Positions 24,992 through 34,900 of a DNA stretch of 64,000 nucleotides are shown here, one piece after another (positions within the stretch are counted from its first letter, which is position 1; each line of letters opens with the position of its first letter). Position numbers and translations under genes: made by a program. The stretch lies in the NCBI GenBank assembly GCA_031772625.1, contig CM062820.1, positions 1,076,075,369 to 1,076,139,368 on the forward strand, in the 5' to 3' direction. Origin of the DNA: Pinus tabuliformis (taxonomy: Eukaryota > Streptophyta > Pinopsida > Pinales > Pinaceae). The notes under the pieces are model-generated. The model saw only the letters and a program-made list of their open reading frames with translations. It had not been told where the DNA came from and did not search any database.

Positions 24992-25687
24992 TCATGCATC
25001 TTGAACCTCAAGAGCAGACAGGTTCTTGACTCGTGAACCAATCTGCTTCACCTGTCTAGTGATGATGTGTCTAAGGAAAACCTTTCCCTTACTGAAGACT
25101 ACATCATAGCCTTTGTCTTCCAGTAGTGCGATCAACACCAAGTTTCTCTTTAGTCCTGGTACATACTTCACATCGGTCAAGGTAAGGTGAGATCCATGCT
25201 CCCTATGAAAAATAACCATGCCTACACTTGAGACACTATACTTCTCATCATTACCCATCGCTATGAGTATCTGGAGATCTTTCTCCTCCAAAGTACTAAA
25301 CAAACTCTTGTCGTCGGTCATGTGGAAAGAAGCTCCACTGTCAAGAAACCAACCACTTCCCACCATGGATGAAACCATGCATGTGAAGAGTGTGAAATCC
25401 AACTCAAACTGTGAAGCAAGTGCCTCACCTTCAGATCCTTCCCCGGATCCCTTCTTGGATTTCCTCCGTGGACAATTTGCAGCATAATGGCCCACCTCAT
25501 GACAACGAAAGCATCGCACTTTCGATTTGTCAACCTTCTTCCCATCATTGGAAGAACTAGATTCGAAAAGAGAAACCTTCTCCTTCCCCTTCTTCGCCTT
25601 ACTCGCTAAGGCACAGTTCTCCTCATCATGCATGGATGAAGAACTGTCTCTGGTGCTCCATCTAATCTCCTCCTGCATCAAATCCAA
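24992..25687 (-). pseudogene. Copia gag C-terminus, zinc knuckle, protease and pre-integrase region
   Basis: In this 231-codon frame the zinc knuckle CFRCHEVGHYAANC (CX2CX4HX4C, residues 58-71) packages RNA. The protease active-site motif WFLDSGASFHMT (residues 112-123) is followed by the usual copia text GMVIFHREHGSHLTLTDVKYVPGLKRNLV and LLEDKGYDVVFSKGKVFLRH leading to the GAG-pre-integrase region. It ends at a TGA after EVQDA, where a complete copia would continue into integrase. Frame, zinc knuckle and protease residues are all intact, so this part is well preserved. Confidence 0.85.
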
Positions 25688-25747
25688 CCATATTCATTCC
25701 CAATCTGGCAGTTTCTCCCTTCCATTCACCCAGTCCTGGTAGCTATG

Positions 25748-26220
25748 CTAGCTCTTAGGAAGGCCAAGGAGTGCTAGACTCACCATATCCCCATCCGATG
25801 TCACGACCCCTACACTTGCAAGCTTATCCCTGCATGTGATGAGCTTGGTCAGATACATAGAGATCATCTCATCCCTTTCACACTTGATCTTTCGAACTTT
25901 GTCCTTTAGTGCCAGATTCCTCTGATCACTGCTATTCTGATATAAATCTTTCAATGTTTTCCACATTGCATGCAGATTCTCCTTCCCATGGAGGCTTGAG
26001 AAAATGTGATCTCGCACTCCCTCCAAGAGAATTCTCCTAGCTCTAGCCACACATTTCCTCCATTCCACCTGCTCAGTCTTGTTAGTAGGCTTAGGAATTT
26101 CTTGATCAATGAAATCCTTAAGGCCATTATCTTCCAAAATGCCTCCATGCGATCCTTCCAAGCTATATAGTTTGAGCTGCCATCAAGGGCATACTCAAGC
26201 TTCAAACCATAGAATGCCAT
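25748..26220 (-). pseudogene. Copia gag (UBN2-type) of the non-autonomous element
   Basis: The start at 26,220 (MAFYGLKLEYALDGSSNYIAWKDRMEAFW) is the classic plant copia gag opening, where the protein is assembled around a W-K/E-xxM core. The text changes frame near 26,140 and continues in the frame 26,161-25,748 (LLEGVRDHIFSSLHGKENLHAMWKTLKDLYQ), which fits the UBN2/Retrotran_gag_2 domain. A single frameshift therefore splits gag. After the TAG at 25,748 recognisable gag text leads to the 25,687 frame that bears the zinc knuckle. Confidence 0.8.
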
Positions 26221-26316
26221 CGATGAAATACATGTGATAAGAACTTGAGATCTATATCCTGAATAATAAACTTCGAATTTCTCCTGCTAGTATATTGTTA
26301 TTGCTTGATCACCTGT

Positions 26317-26328
26317 GCTCTGATACAA
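26317..26328 (-). promoter_or_regulatory. Primer-binding site of the copia derivative
   Basis: On the minus strand TTGTATCAGAGC follows directly after the 5' LTR (ends 26,329). It is one base off the common TGGTATCAGAGC initiator tRNA-Met site. Confidence 0.7.
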
Positions 26329-27239
26329 TGTAGAAATTTTACCTGTAGAACAAACCGATATATGTAATGTCCTAAAGCATAATACTTGTTATACTTCTAC
26401 AAAACATTAAGTAGAAGCATAATCGAATTCATGGGCAACATCAAGTAGAAACATGCATAACTGATCAAGAGAAATAATCACACATAACACAAGATATATC
26501 CAGGGGAAAGCACCAGCATAAAACCCCAACCATGTATTATCAATCAAGTGGAAATCCTCTTCACAATATAAAAGAATCAGCTCTCAAGTTATCCAGTTCT
26601 CAATGAACTATGAAGATATGAAGATATGTCTCATGAACCAACCAAGCCCTGTATATAAAGGCTTTACCTATGGTCCAATCCCTATTTCCTTGCGTAGTTT
26701 GCTTAGGAAATAATAGCAAAAGCATATGCAATTAATTCCAAACATACCAAGTCAACCTATGGTCCAACTACGCAATCCTTGAGGACACTAGTTCCTCAAT
26801 CATGCAAAGACTACTTACTAGAAATAGTCAAGCATCTGATAGTACACCGTCCCACATCTGATATCAACTGGATATCTGATAGAACTAACATGCAACAGTT
26901 ATCCATGAGTGAATCCGCAATTATCTAAAATAATAGTTGTCACATGCATGCAAGCATTAACAAACTATATTTTATTATTTTAACAACCTGTTAAAATAAT
27001 CTAACTAGACTTGGCTAGTTAGAACTAAGTCAACTGATTCTCTCATTATAGAACTCATACTTATTCCCTCAATCAGTGGAGGAAATTAATGATAAATTCC
27101 TCAATCAGTGGGACAACTCATGTGCATGCTCACAAAGACTTCAAATTCGAATTTCCTTAACTAATTAACTCAACTGAATTAATTAATTAATATTTCCAAC
27201 TGCTGTTAAGACCAAAATTAATTTTACTTCCTATAGATA

Positions 27240-27262
27240 GACTAGGGACTGCTATAAATAGG
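27240..27262 (-). promoter_or_regulatory. TATA-like box in the copia-derivative 5' LTR
   Basis: On the minus strand CCTATTTATAGCAG lies inside the LTR, in the correct orientation to drive transcription into the interior. The same block is present in the other two LTR copies near 19,202 and 24,201. Confidence 0.45.
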
Positions 27263-27440
27263 AAGGGACCCAGAAATGTTATTTTTAGAACTTTCTACTT
27301 TTAGCAGTTTCGCCTCTCACCCAATGTGGCCAATGACCTCACTAGCCAAACTACTATCTTTAGACATGCTATTTTTAGCAGGTCTATTTTTAGCACATTC
27401 TAAATTTAGTATTTCTTGTTGCACACTTTTCAACAAAATC

Positions 27441-27775
27441 CTCTTAAATCATTGGTATCGACTAGCACACAAATGATGGAGTCGGATTTCCCTTCTCTAC
27501 AGGTCCCTCCAGAAGTTTCAGAGCCTCACCTACTCGGGTTGAGGGTGCCTTCCACACAACTTGACTACATGATCTCGGCGGCTCCCCAAACCAGAGCAAA
27601 GGCAAGGGATTTAGCTTTCGCGGGTACTCCTCCCCCCTTTCTCCTCTGTTATCAAATGAATGTATGGTTGCTAAATTTGTTTCTACTTCTATGTGTTTGT
27701 TTGGGTCATTTTCTGAGGTTAGCAAGCTATGCTCCCCAGTTTGTCCTGATTTTTCGGCCCCTCCCTCCTTCCTAG
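27441..27775 (+). pseudogene. LINE ORF1, C-terminal part after the insertion
   Basis: Directly after the TSD the LINE frame resumes (PLKSLVSTSTQMMESDFPSLQVPP, near 27,441-27,510) and runs to a stop at 27,773. It is Pro/Ser-rich, as the tails of plant LINE ORF1 proteins often are. About 290 bp separate it from the ORF2 start. Confidence 0.6.
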
Positions 27776-28063
27776 CTTCCAATCCTTCTACCACCATAGA
27801 GCCACCCGATTTTAATCGGGGGGCAGCCTGACTTCCAGTGGATCTCATCGTTACTTCCTCCGCTCTCCCCTTGTCACACCTCCACTAATCTATGGTTGGA
27901 AGTTTATCCTCTCCCCCCCCCCCATCCCCTTAAAACCCCCCCGTGGCCGACAATCCAAACTCTCAAAATTCATTAAGAGGGTCGGTGTTGAAGTGCCTTC
28001 AGGGGTTCAATACCCCAATTATTGGGTCTTTAGAGCAAAGGGAAACCCACACATCGTTCTCCC

Positions 28064-31000
28064 ATGAAATGCCTCTCCTTCAACTGCAAGGGTCTAGCCA
28101 TCTGAGAAAAAAAATTGGCTCTTAAGAGATTATGTCTTTCAGAAAGACTTAATGTAATCTTTTTGCAAGAAACATTGGGTGAGGGGAGTTTGGTAAATGT
28201 TTTTCTTCTAAGTTTTCTAGCAGACTCGGATTTCCACTTTCTGGATGTGAGGGGTCGCTCGGGCAGTTGTGCCATGGGCTTTAATAAAATATCCATAAAA
28301 CTACTCAATGCCTGGGGGGGTGAGGGAATTCTAGGTGCTGACATATTTTCCTCGGAGCTTAATAGGCCTTTCAGGCTCATCAACATTTATGGGCCTTGTC
28401 ACAACAGGGAACGATTTTGGAACAGATTTATGTAAGCCAATTTTATGCAATGTAAAAACTTGATTATCGGGGGAGATTTAAATTTCTCTCTAGGTTTGGC
28501 AGAATCATTGGGTAGTCGGGCCCAATGTGATCACCTCTTGGCTTATTTTTAAAATTTGTTGGGATCTCATGAGTTCCTAAACATTGACTCTGCCAAGAAC
28601 TTGCCGACCCGGAGAAATAGAAGAATGGGTGAAGGGGCACTGGCTAGAAGGCTGGACTAATTTCTGATTAAGGCCCCTCTCCTTACCAGTTTGAATATTT
28701 TTCACCAATGGGTGGGTTCAGGTGGGATCTTAGAGCATTCCCCAATCATTTTGGAGATCAAGGATAATAACTTCAAACCCTCGGCACCCTTCAAATTCAA
28801 CTCATCATGGTTACCTGATGCAGATTTTCACAAATTAGTTGCAGACTCTTGGACTCATTGTAGGCCGGAACGATCTATCCTTCCCAACTGTGGTCATATC
28901 CAAAAATTTGGCATGCATAAAATCAAAAACTATCAAATGGGCAAAGGAAAAATGGAGGAAAGATGAGGTCGATCTCCTTAGGATAAAGGCTTCTCTCAAA
29001 GACTTGGAAGCCTTTGGGCTTATCTGTCAAGTTTCGGTGGAATCAAAGGCACAGTTAACCTTCCTGGAATCAGAAAGAATTAGATTGCTACGATAGAAAG
29101 AAGAGCACTGGAGGCTAAAGAGAAGAGCTCTTTGGTTACAAGCAGGGGATGAAAATTCAAAATTTTTCCATCAAAATGCCCGGGGAAGAAAGTCAATTAA
29201 CATAATTTGGGAGCTGCAAGATTAAGATGGAAGAAAGAAAAACACATTTGCGCAGCTGGCTAATATGGGGGTACATAATTTTCTAAAAATTACAAGGCCC
29301 CTATTGGTATTACTCTACCTGAAATCATCTGAATAGCAGAAGCACTACCTAGATTTTTTTAGCCCGAAGAGATGGAGACTTTAAAATTCCTGGTCACTAG
29401 AAGGGAACTAGAAGTTGTGCTGAAATGCTTTAAAAAGGATTAAATTCTAAGCCCGAATGGTTGTCCAGCAGAATTCTACAGCTTCTTCTTGGAACTTATT
29501 AGAGATGATCTATTACAAGCCATTGAGGAATGCAGAAGCACAAACAAAATGTACAAAGGGTTTAATGCGGCCTTCTTGGCCCTCATCACCAAAACTGACA
29601 ATCCTACATCCTTTGATGATTACCGACCCATCTCCCTTTGAAACAACATTTACGAAATCATATCCAAAACTATTTCTCTTTGTGTTAAACCCATTCTTTC
29701 TTGGAAGATTTCAATGGAACAGATTGCTTTCCTCAATCAGCGCCAAATCCATGAAGTTATTGGGATAGCTCAGGAATCCCTCCATTTGATAAAAAAACAA
29801 CATAATAAGTCGATCATCCTTAATATTGATCTCTCCAAAGCCTTTGATTGGGCTATCTAGCCTTACCTCTAGCTTAGTCTCACTCATATCGGCTTCCCTC
29901 ACGCTTTCATATCTTGGATTATGTGTTGTCTCTCATCTACCTCATATAGTATCCTTATTAATGGTGTTGCCTCTAGTTTTTTAAATGCAGAACAAGGGAT
30001 TAGATAGGAGTGCCCACTCTCCCCTTTACTCTTCCTTCTCATTACGGAAGGTTTTAGCAGATTAATTAAAAAGGCTCGTGAGGCGGGAGATCTGGGGGAT
30101 GTCCGAATTTTGGATATGTCCACTCTCTCACACCTTTTATTCGTAGATGATGTACTTATTTTTATAAATGGTTCCTTTCATGACTCACATGGTTTCAAGA
30201 ACATCTTATCTCTCTTTCACAAAGCTACAGGTATGGAACCAAATTATGAGAGGTCCTCAATCATCTTTGTGACATGCATGCAAAATGAGGCAAGATTTGC
30301 AGCACAACAATTTGCCTATGTTAGACAGGATCTGGATGCTGGATTAAAATATTTGGGTTTTAGATTAAAACAAAATGGATATCATATAGAGGACTAGGGT
30401 TGTCTCATTACAAAAATTGAAAACAGAATCAACATCTGGCAGCAATGTTGGCTCTCTAGAGCAGGACGTCTCACCCAGATAAAATCGGTCCTCGAGGCTG
30501 TCCCGGTTTACTAGATGACACTGGCTTGAATCCCCAAAGGCATCTTAAAAAGGATACAACAATTTTGTTGTCGCTTCCTCTGGAGGGGTCGAAAAACAGG
30601 GCGGATGTTTTCTTGGGTAAGCTGGGATCGGTTTGGGAAACCCAAAAAATCGGGTGGATGGGGCATAAAAAACCTTCAGCTTTTTGCTATGGAACTTGTG
30701 GAAAAATTGGGTTGGCACATCGTCAAATCTTGAAGCCTTTGGAAAGAGGTCATATACTACAAATATATTCATCCCCTATCAGTAATGGATTGGATTCGTA
30801 GTCCTACCAATAACTCGATTGGTGCTTCCATTATCTGGAAGGTGATATCCCAATCCCTTCCCCTCATAAAGAATGGGTTGGCATGGAAAATAGGGAAAGG
30901 TTATCAAGTGTGATTAGACACGGATGCCTGGGGTGAGTGTGGGAATGCACATATACTACCAAGGGACCTATGCATTCACCTCTCCAAATTTGGAATCACT

Positions 31001-32213
31001 CATATCGCTCAGATTGCATTTGTTGGACAAGATCAGTGGTTGCCTCAGCGCTGGAAGGATCACAGGGTTTTAAACATTCTGGATAGATGGTTTGAGGACT
31101 GGCAACGATACATTGGGGCCCTCGAGGAAGCCAATGTCAGGTTAATTGACCAGGAAGATGTTCTCATATGGGCCTCAAACCCTCATGGCAGATACACCCC
31201 TAAAGCTGGATATGAGGTCGCTATAGCTGCCTGGGAAAATGGTGACATCAGCTGGTGTTGGCGCCACATCTGGAAAGTAAAATCTCCCCCAAAATCCAGA
31301 CTGTCTATGTGGTGCATACTCATGGATAAGGCCCCAACTAAGTTAAACCTTATACACAAGGCTTTTCATGGGCCCTCGAGATGTTTTTTTTTCAAATAGC
31401 ATGTGGAAGACACTAACCACTTGTTTCTTACATGTCCAGTGACGATCTATTTCTGGTCAAGTATTACAACTAGTCTGAATCTGTCAACAATTTGGTATGG
31501 TCTCAATGTTGGGGATGCTTGGCATAATTGGTAGACTGGGGCACAATCTCGCAAAGCCAAGAATCTACCCTGATCATTTGTTTGGGTATCTGGATCAACC
31601 GGAACAGAAATATATTTCTGAATGCCCTGATCAACTGGTTAAAATCCTATATAAATTCAGTGGCCCTTTACAATTTGATCCCAGATGACCCAAACAGCAA
31701 ACCTTCTCGAACCATCATTCCAGAATGCATCAACACCAGTTATCCTTGGGTATATTTTGATGGCTCAGCCCAAGCCGAGGTCTATGGCGGGGGGGCATAT
31801 TTCACATCAATAATCTTGTGTCCTACAGAATCGAAGTCAGACTAGGTAGGGGCACCAATAATTTTGTAGAACTAAACAGTCTAAAACACCTTATTTTTGC
31901 GAGGGAACTAAATTTCCAAAAGATTCAGCTATACGAGAATTCACATCTTGTTATAAATTGGATAAACGATGTATATCACTATCACTTGCACACACTCGGA
32001 GACATGATGGATGATATCTTTACATTAAAATCACAATTTTATTTTATTGTATGCTCACATATATACAGGGAAAGGAATGAGATCCTTGATCGTCTTTCCA
32101 AAGCGGTCGCGCAACTGAACAGGGGACAGTGGAAAATTCAGGAATTCGAGGGAATTTTCTACCATTTTTTCCATCGGTCATTCATTGAGATGAATGGGCA
32201 TCTCTCGGAGTGA
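28064..32213 (+). pseudogene. LINE ORF2: endonuclease, reverse transcriptase, RNase H
   Basis: The start MKCLSFNCKGLA at 28,064 is typical of plant L1 ORF2. The APE-type endonuclease (28,064-28,800) shows FLQETLG (catalytic Glu), the SCAMGF block, INIYGP, GGDLNFSLG and LEHSPI, where SDHSPI is usual. The reverse transcriptase (about 29,430-30,400) shows KTDNPTSFDDYRPISL, ILNIDLSKAFDW, a CPLSPLLF block and the catalytic LLFVDDVLIF near 30,140. A Cys-rich zf-RVT-like region lies near 31,290-31,470 (WKVKSPPKSRLSMWCILMDKAPT). The C-terminal RNase H (31,740-32,140) follows. More than ten in-frame stops and several frameshifts disable it. Confidence 0.85.
31740..32213 (+). pseudogene. C-terminal RNase H domain of the LINE
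   Basis: Blocks are YFDGSAQAEVYGGGAY (first catalytic Asp), NNFVELNSLKHLIFARELNF (Glu and helix), LYENSHLVINWIN (usually DSxLVI, here Asn replaces the catalytic Asp) and HIYRERNEILDRLSKA (His and RE). A frameshift near 31,845 splits it. An RNase H gained at the 3' end of ORF2 is known from a group of plant L1 elements. Here it would degrade the RNA strand of the RNA:DNA hybrid. The Asp-to-Asn change would cripple it even without the frameshift. Confidence 0.8.
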
Positions 32214-32473
32214 TCTCACAGATCATTCCTTTTTTCGGTTTTTTGTTCAATTTTTTGCTACAGATATGTTATTACTATTGGGACTGTGACTCAGTATTTT
32301 TTTTATCATGGTGGATATAAATACCTGGACTACTATGATGTAATTTGTATACAGTTTTTTTCTAAACTCTTCTGAACTACTCTCTATAGTGAATGAATCT
32401 CATACATGTAGCATTATACAACATGTAATTTTCTTAATATATTAATGAAAATTGTTCCTTTTTCCTTGGAAAA

Positions 32474-32486
32474 AACACCTACGTAT
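32474..32486. other. LINE target-site duplication, 3' copy
   Basis: AACACCTACGTAT follows a short run of A residues at the end of the LINE 3' tail (about 32,469-32,475) and pairs with the copies at 16,500 and 21,499. Confidence 0.75.
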
Positions 32487-34900
32487 AGATCTCAATTCTT
32501 TGAGTGTTGAAACTGAATCACTCCATCACCCATTGAGTTACTAATAGACTGAATCATAGTAGAAAATAATCACAGATATACCAGTATCAACATTTTGTAG
32601 CATCGTCGCTAACCAATATTCCAATATTTAACCAAATCAACCCAATCAACACTACCAAACACAGATCATCATGATAGAGACATCATTAACAGACAATAGA
32701 AAATACAACAGACATCATCAATTGTCAGCATCAAGTAGTCATCGCAAACCCTAATACATATACGCGATTTACATAAAACATATATGTGTACTTATAACAC
32801 CCGCGTATAAATTGCAACATACTGAATAAATCATCACAGAGTTTATACATGAAAAAGTTGAACCAAATCGGCGTATGTACGCGACAATATTGAATAAAAC
32901 TTACATATAGATCTTAAACTATTGAATAAAAACTTTGCTGCAAATCCAAATCTCGGCGCACATATTGTTAAAGCCATTGTAAGCAAATTCATAGCATACC
33001 ATCACCATAACTATATATCTAACAAACATAAATAGATTAATCAAGTATATACATTAGTCTTCAATACACTTTCAAATCTATCAAATATAAGTCTTCTCCT
33101 TGCTCCATGGTGCACACCTGTTTCAAATAAGATCACACCTGAATTATTTATTTCATTATACACTTAGCTCCTTAATTGCCATCTCCTTATATATCTTTTT
33201 TCCTTTGCTAATACCATAGGCAAATCCTTTAGTAAAGTTGTTAGTAATTGTAGACAGGATAAAATATATGTTTCTGACACAATAATACGGGTAATTATGA
33301 TAGTAATGGACCTTGGTATGCATTTTTCCATGGTTTGGATTATGCATGTGACTTTTGTTCATAAAACCTGCGTATGTACATGACTCTTCTTCACAGGAAC
33401 CATGTATACCTCTCAAACTTCACATTTTTCATGCATCCTGTGACTAAGTTGCTAATTCTCATCCATATCCTCTATAATATATGTACCAATATTCATGTTA
33501 TATGCATTAGTTCCATAACCATCATATTATAACCAAGTTGACATCAAGGTCATATTTATCAAATAGGTTTCCATCAAGGACAACACATTAGCCATAATTC
33601 TAACAAGCTCACCCTTTGGACTTGATGGCCAACACTTTTGTTGTTTGGAAACTACCTGTAAACACCAAGAATTATCTCCCCCTTTGAAATCAAGGGAAAA
33701 GGGTTGAACTAGGCTAAATGAAGTACTTCCCTTTTAGTGCTCGTTATTGTAAGTCAAATATGTTTATATGAATGATGAAATTTGCATACTAACCATTCAC
33801 CCCCTGAGCATATGTTGGACCTTCTAAAGATATGCAATAGAGTACAAGGTTGTAAGACTCAAATACATGACTTCTCATATACCAATGACTCTATGCTAAA
33901 TATCCCAACATAATGGGGTTACACATTTGACCCAAATTTTACATCAATCACCCAAAATAATGGGATTACATACATGACTTGAATCGGTTCCAATAGCCCA
34001 TATATGACTGAATTTTGCAATGATTACAACATGGGCCTTTTCATGACATTTACATCAAGAGACATACATGAAATTCATGAGAAATTATCTATGCTCTATG
34101 AAACATCTTACCCATAAACAAGGATTTCAACAATTAATTATCTTGTGTATCATAACCATGATACTCATCAACAACAATCATGCTCCAAATAAGCATATGT
34201 AACATAATCATCTAACAGTAGCAACATAAAATAACAAAATAACAACAACATGATCATCCTCAAGATCAACATGAGGCCAAATAAGCAATGCCAAGCAGTA
34301 GTAGCAATGATAATAAAGCACCATCTATAACTTCATCACATGCAGTCCAAGAATCCATGAGATAGTGACCACAACATATTTTTTTTCAGTAGTGACAGCA
34401 GAAATAACCCTATATCCATATCACCAACAATGATATGAACTCATCATAGGCAACATAATGCAACAAGGAGTGCTCAAGAAACCATAATTCCAACAATGAA
34501 CCATCAGTAGCATAGAAGATGCTCCCCCTAAACCTGTGCCAACTCTTCAACATCCGTTTTGATCACATCATATCTTTCTCACCAATCAAAGAGACATATC
34601 AACAATATTGATAAGACTTTGCAACAACTCAACATTCATCATGAGCCAGTACCCTAAGCATCATAAGAGCATCACTAACAAACTACTACAAACCAGTTTT
34701 AGAACCAAAAAATAACGAATTGATGGAAACATATGAGAAGATCCCCCTAAATTTGTGTCATTCATTTATCAGCATAAGAAACCATACGCGACTATCTAAG
34801 TCAAAAATCGTGTGCATACACGATTGTCATTCATAAGAAATGCATATATAATGTAAACTATTGATTTTCATAGCCACAACTCTCCATGAACATGTCATGT
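32487..34900. other. Non-coding stretch between LINE and old copia
   Basis: No gene is recognisable. The first 400 bases are weakly similar to the text before the LINE insertion. From 33,600 to 34,700 the sequence is rich in catca/aacaat words. At 33,674-33,690 the plus strand reads tatctccccctttgaaat; its complement looks like the purine-rich GGGGGAGATA segment that often lies downstream of pol in some copia (Sire-type) elements. It may therefore be the 3' untranslated part and LTR of the copia at 34,900-37,820. Confidence 0.4.

Larger units (their letters stand above)
23281..27435 (-). mobile_element. Non-autonomous Ty1/copia derivative (gag-protease only)
   Basis: LTRs are 23,281-24,330 (3' LTR, 1,050 bp) and 26,329-27,435 (5' LTR, 1,107 bp, with about 50 extra bases near 27,280-27,330). 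The interior is only 2.0 kb. It encodes a copia gag with a zinc knuckle, an aspartic-protease motif and the start of the GAG-pre-integrase region, then about 650 bp without recognisable pol. Integrase, reverse transcriptase and RNase H are missing. A primer-binding site resembling initiator tRNA-Met complement (26,317-26,328) adjoins the 5' LTR, and a GAGAGGGA tract adjoins the 3' LTR. The element would have needed enzymes from a full-length relative. Confidence 0.85.
21512..32473 (+). mobile_element. Full-length L1-like LINE, interrupted by a copia derivative
   Basis: Bounded by a 13-bp target-site duplication, the element holds a 5' leader, ORF1 with a DUF4283-type region (22,355-23,280, C-terminal part 27,441-27,775) and ORF2 (28,064-32,213) with endonuclease, reverse transcriptase, a Cys/His region and RNase H, then a 260-bp 3' tail. 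Removing the inserted element 23,281-27,435 and one copy of its TSD leaves about 6.8 kb, a normal length for a plant L1. LINEs copy themselves by nicking the target and reverse transcribing their RNA on site. Many stops in both ORFs show that it is dead. Confidence 0.85.

Noticed and set aside
15490..32812. LINE flanked by two LTRs of the old gypsy
   Set aside because: The similarity between 16,420-16,510 and 32,745-32,812 is patchy; without an alignment I cannot tell an LTR pair from chance likeness.
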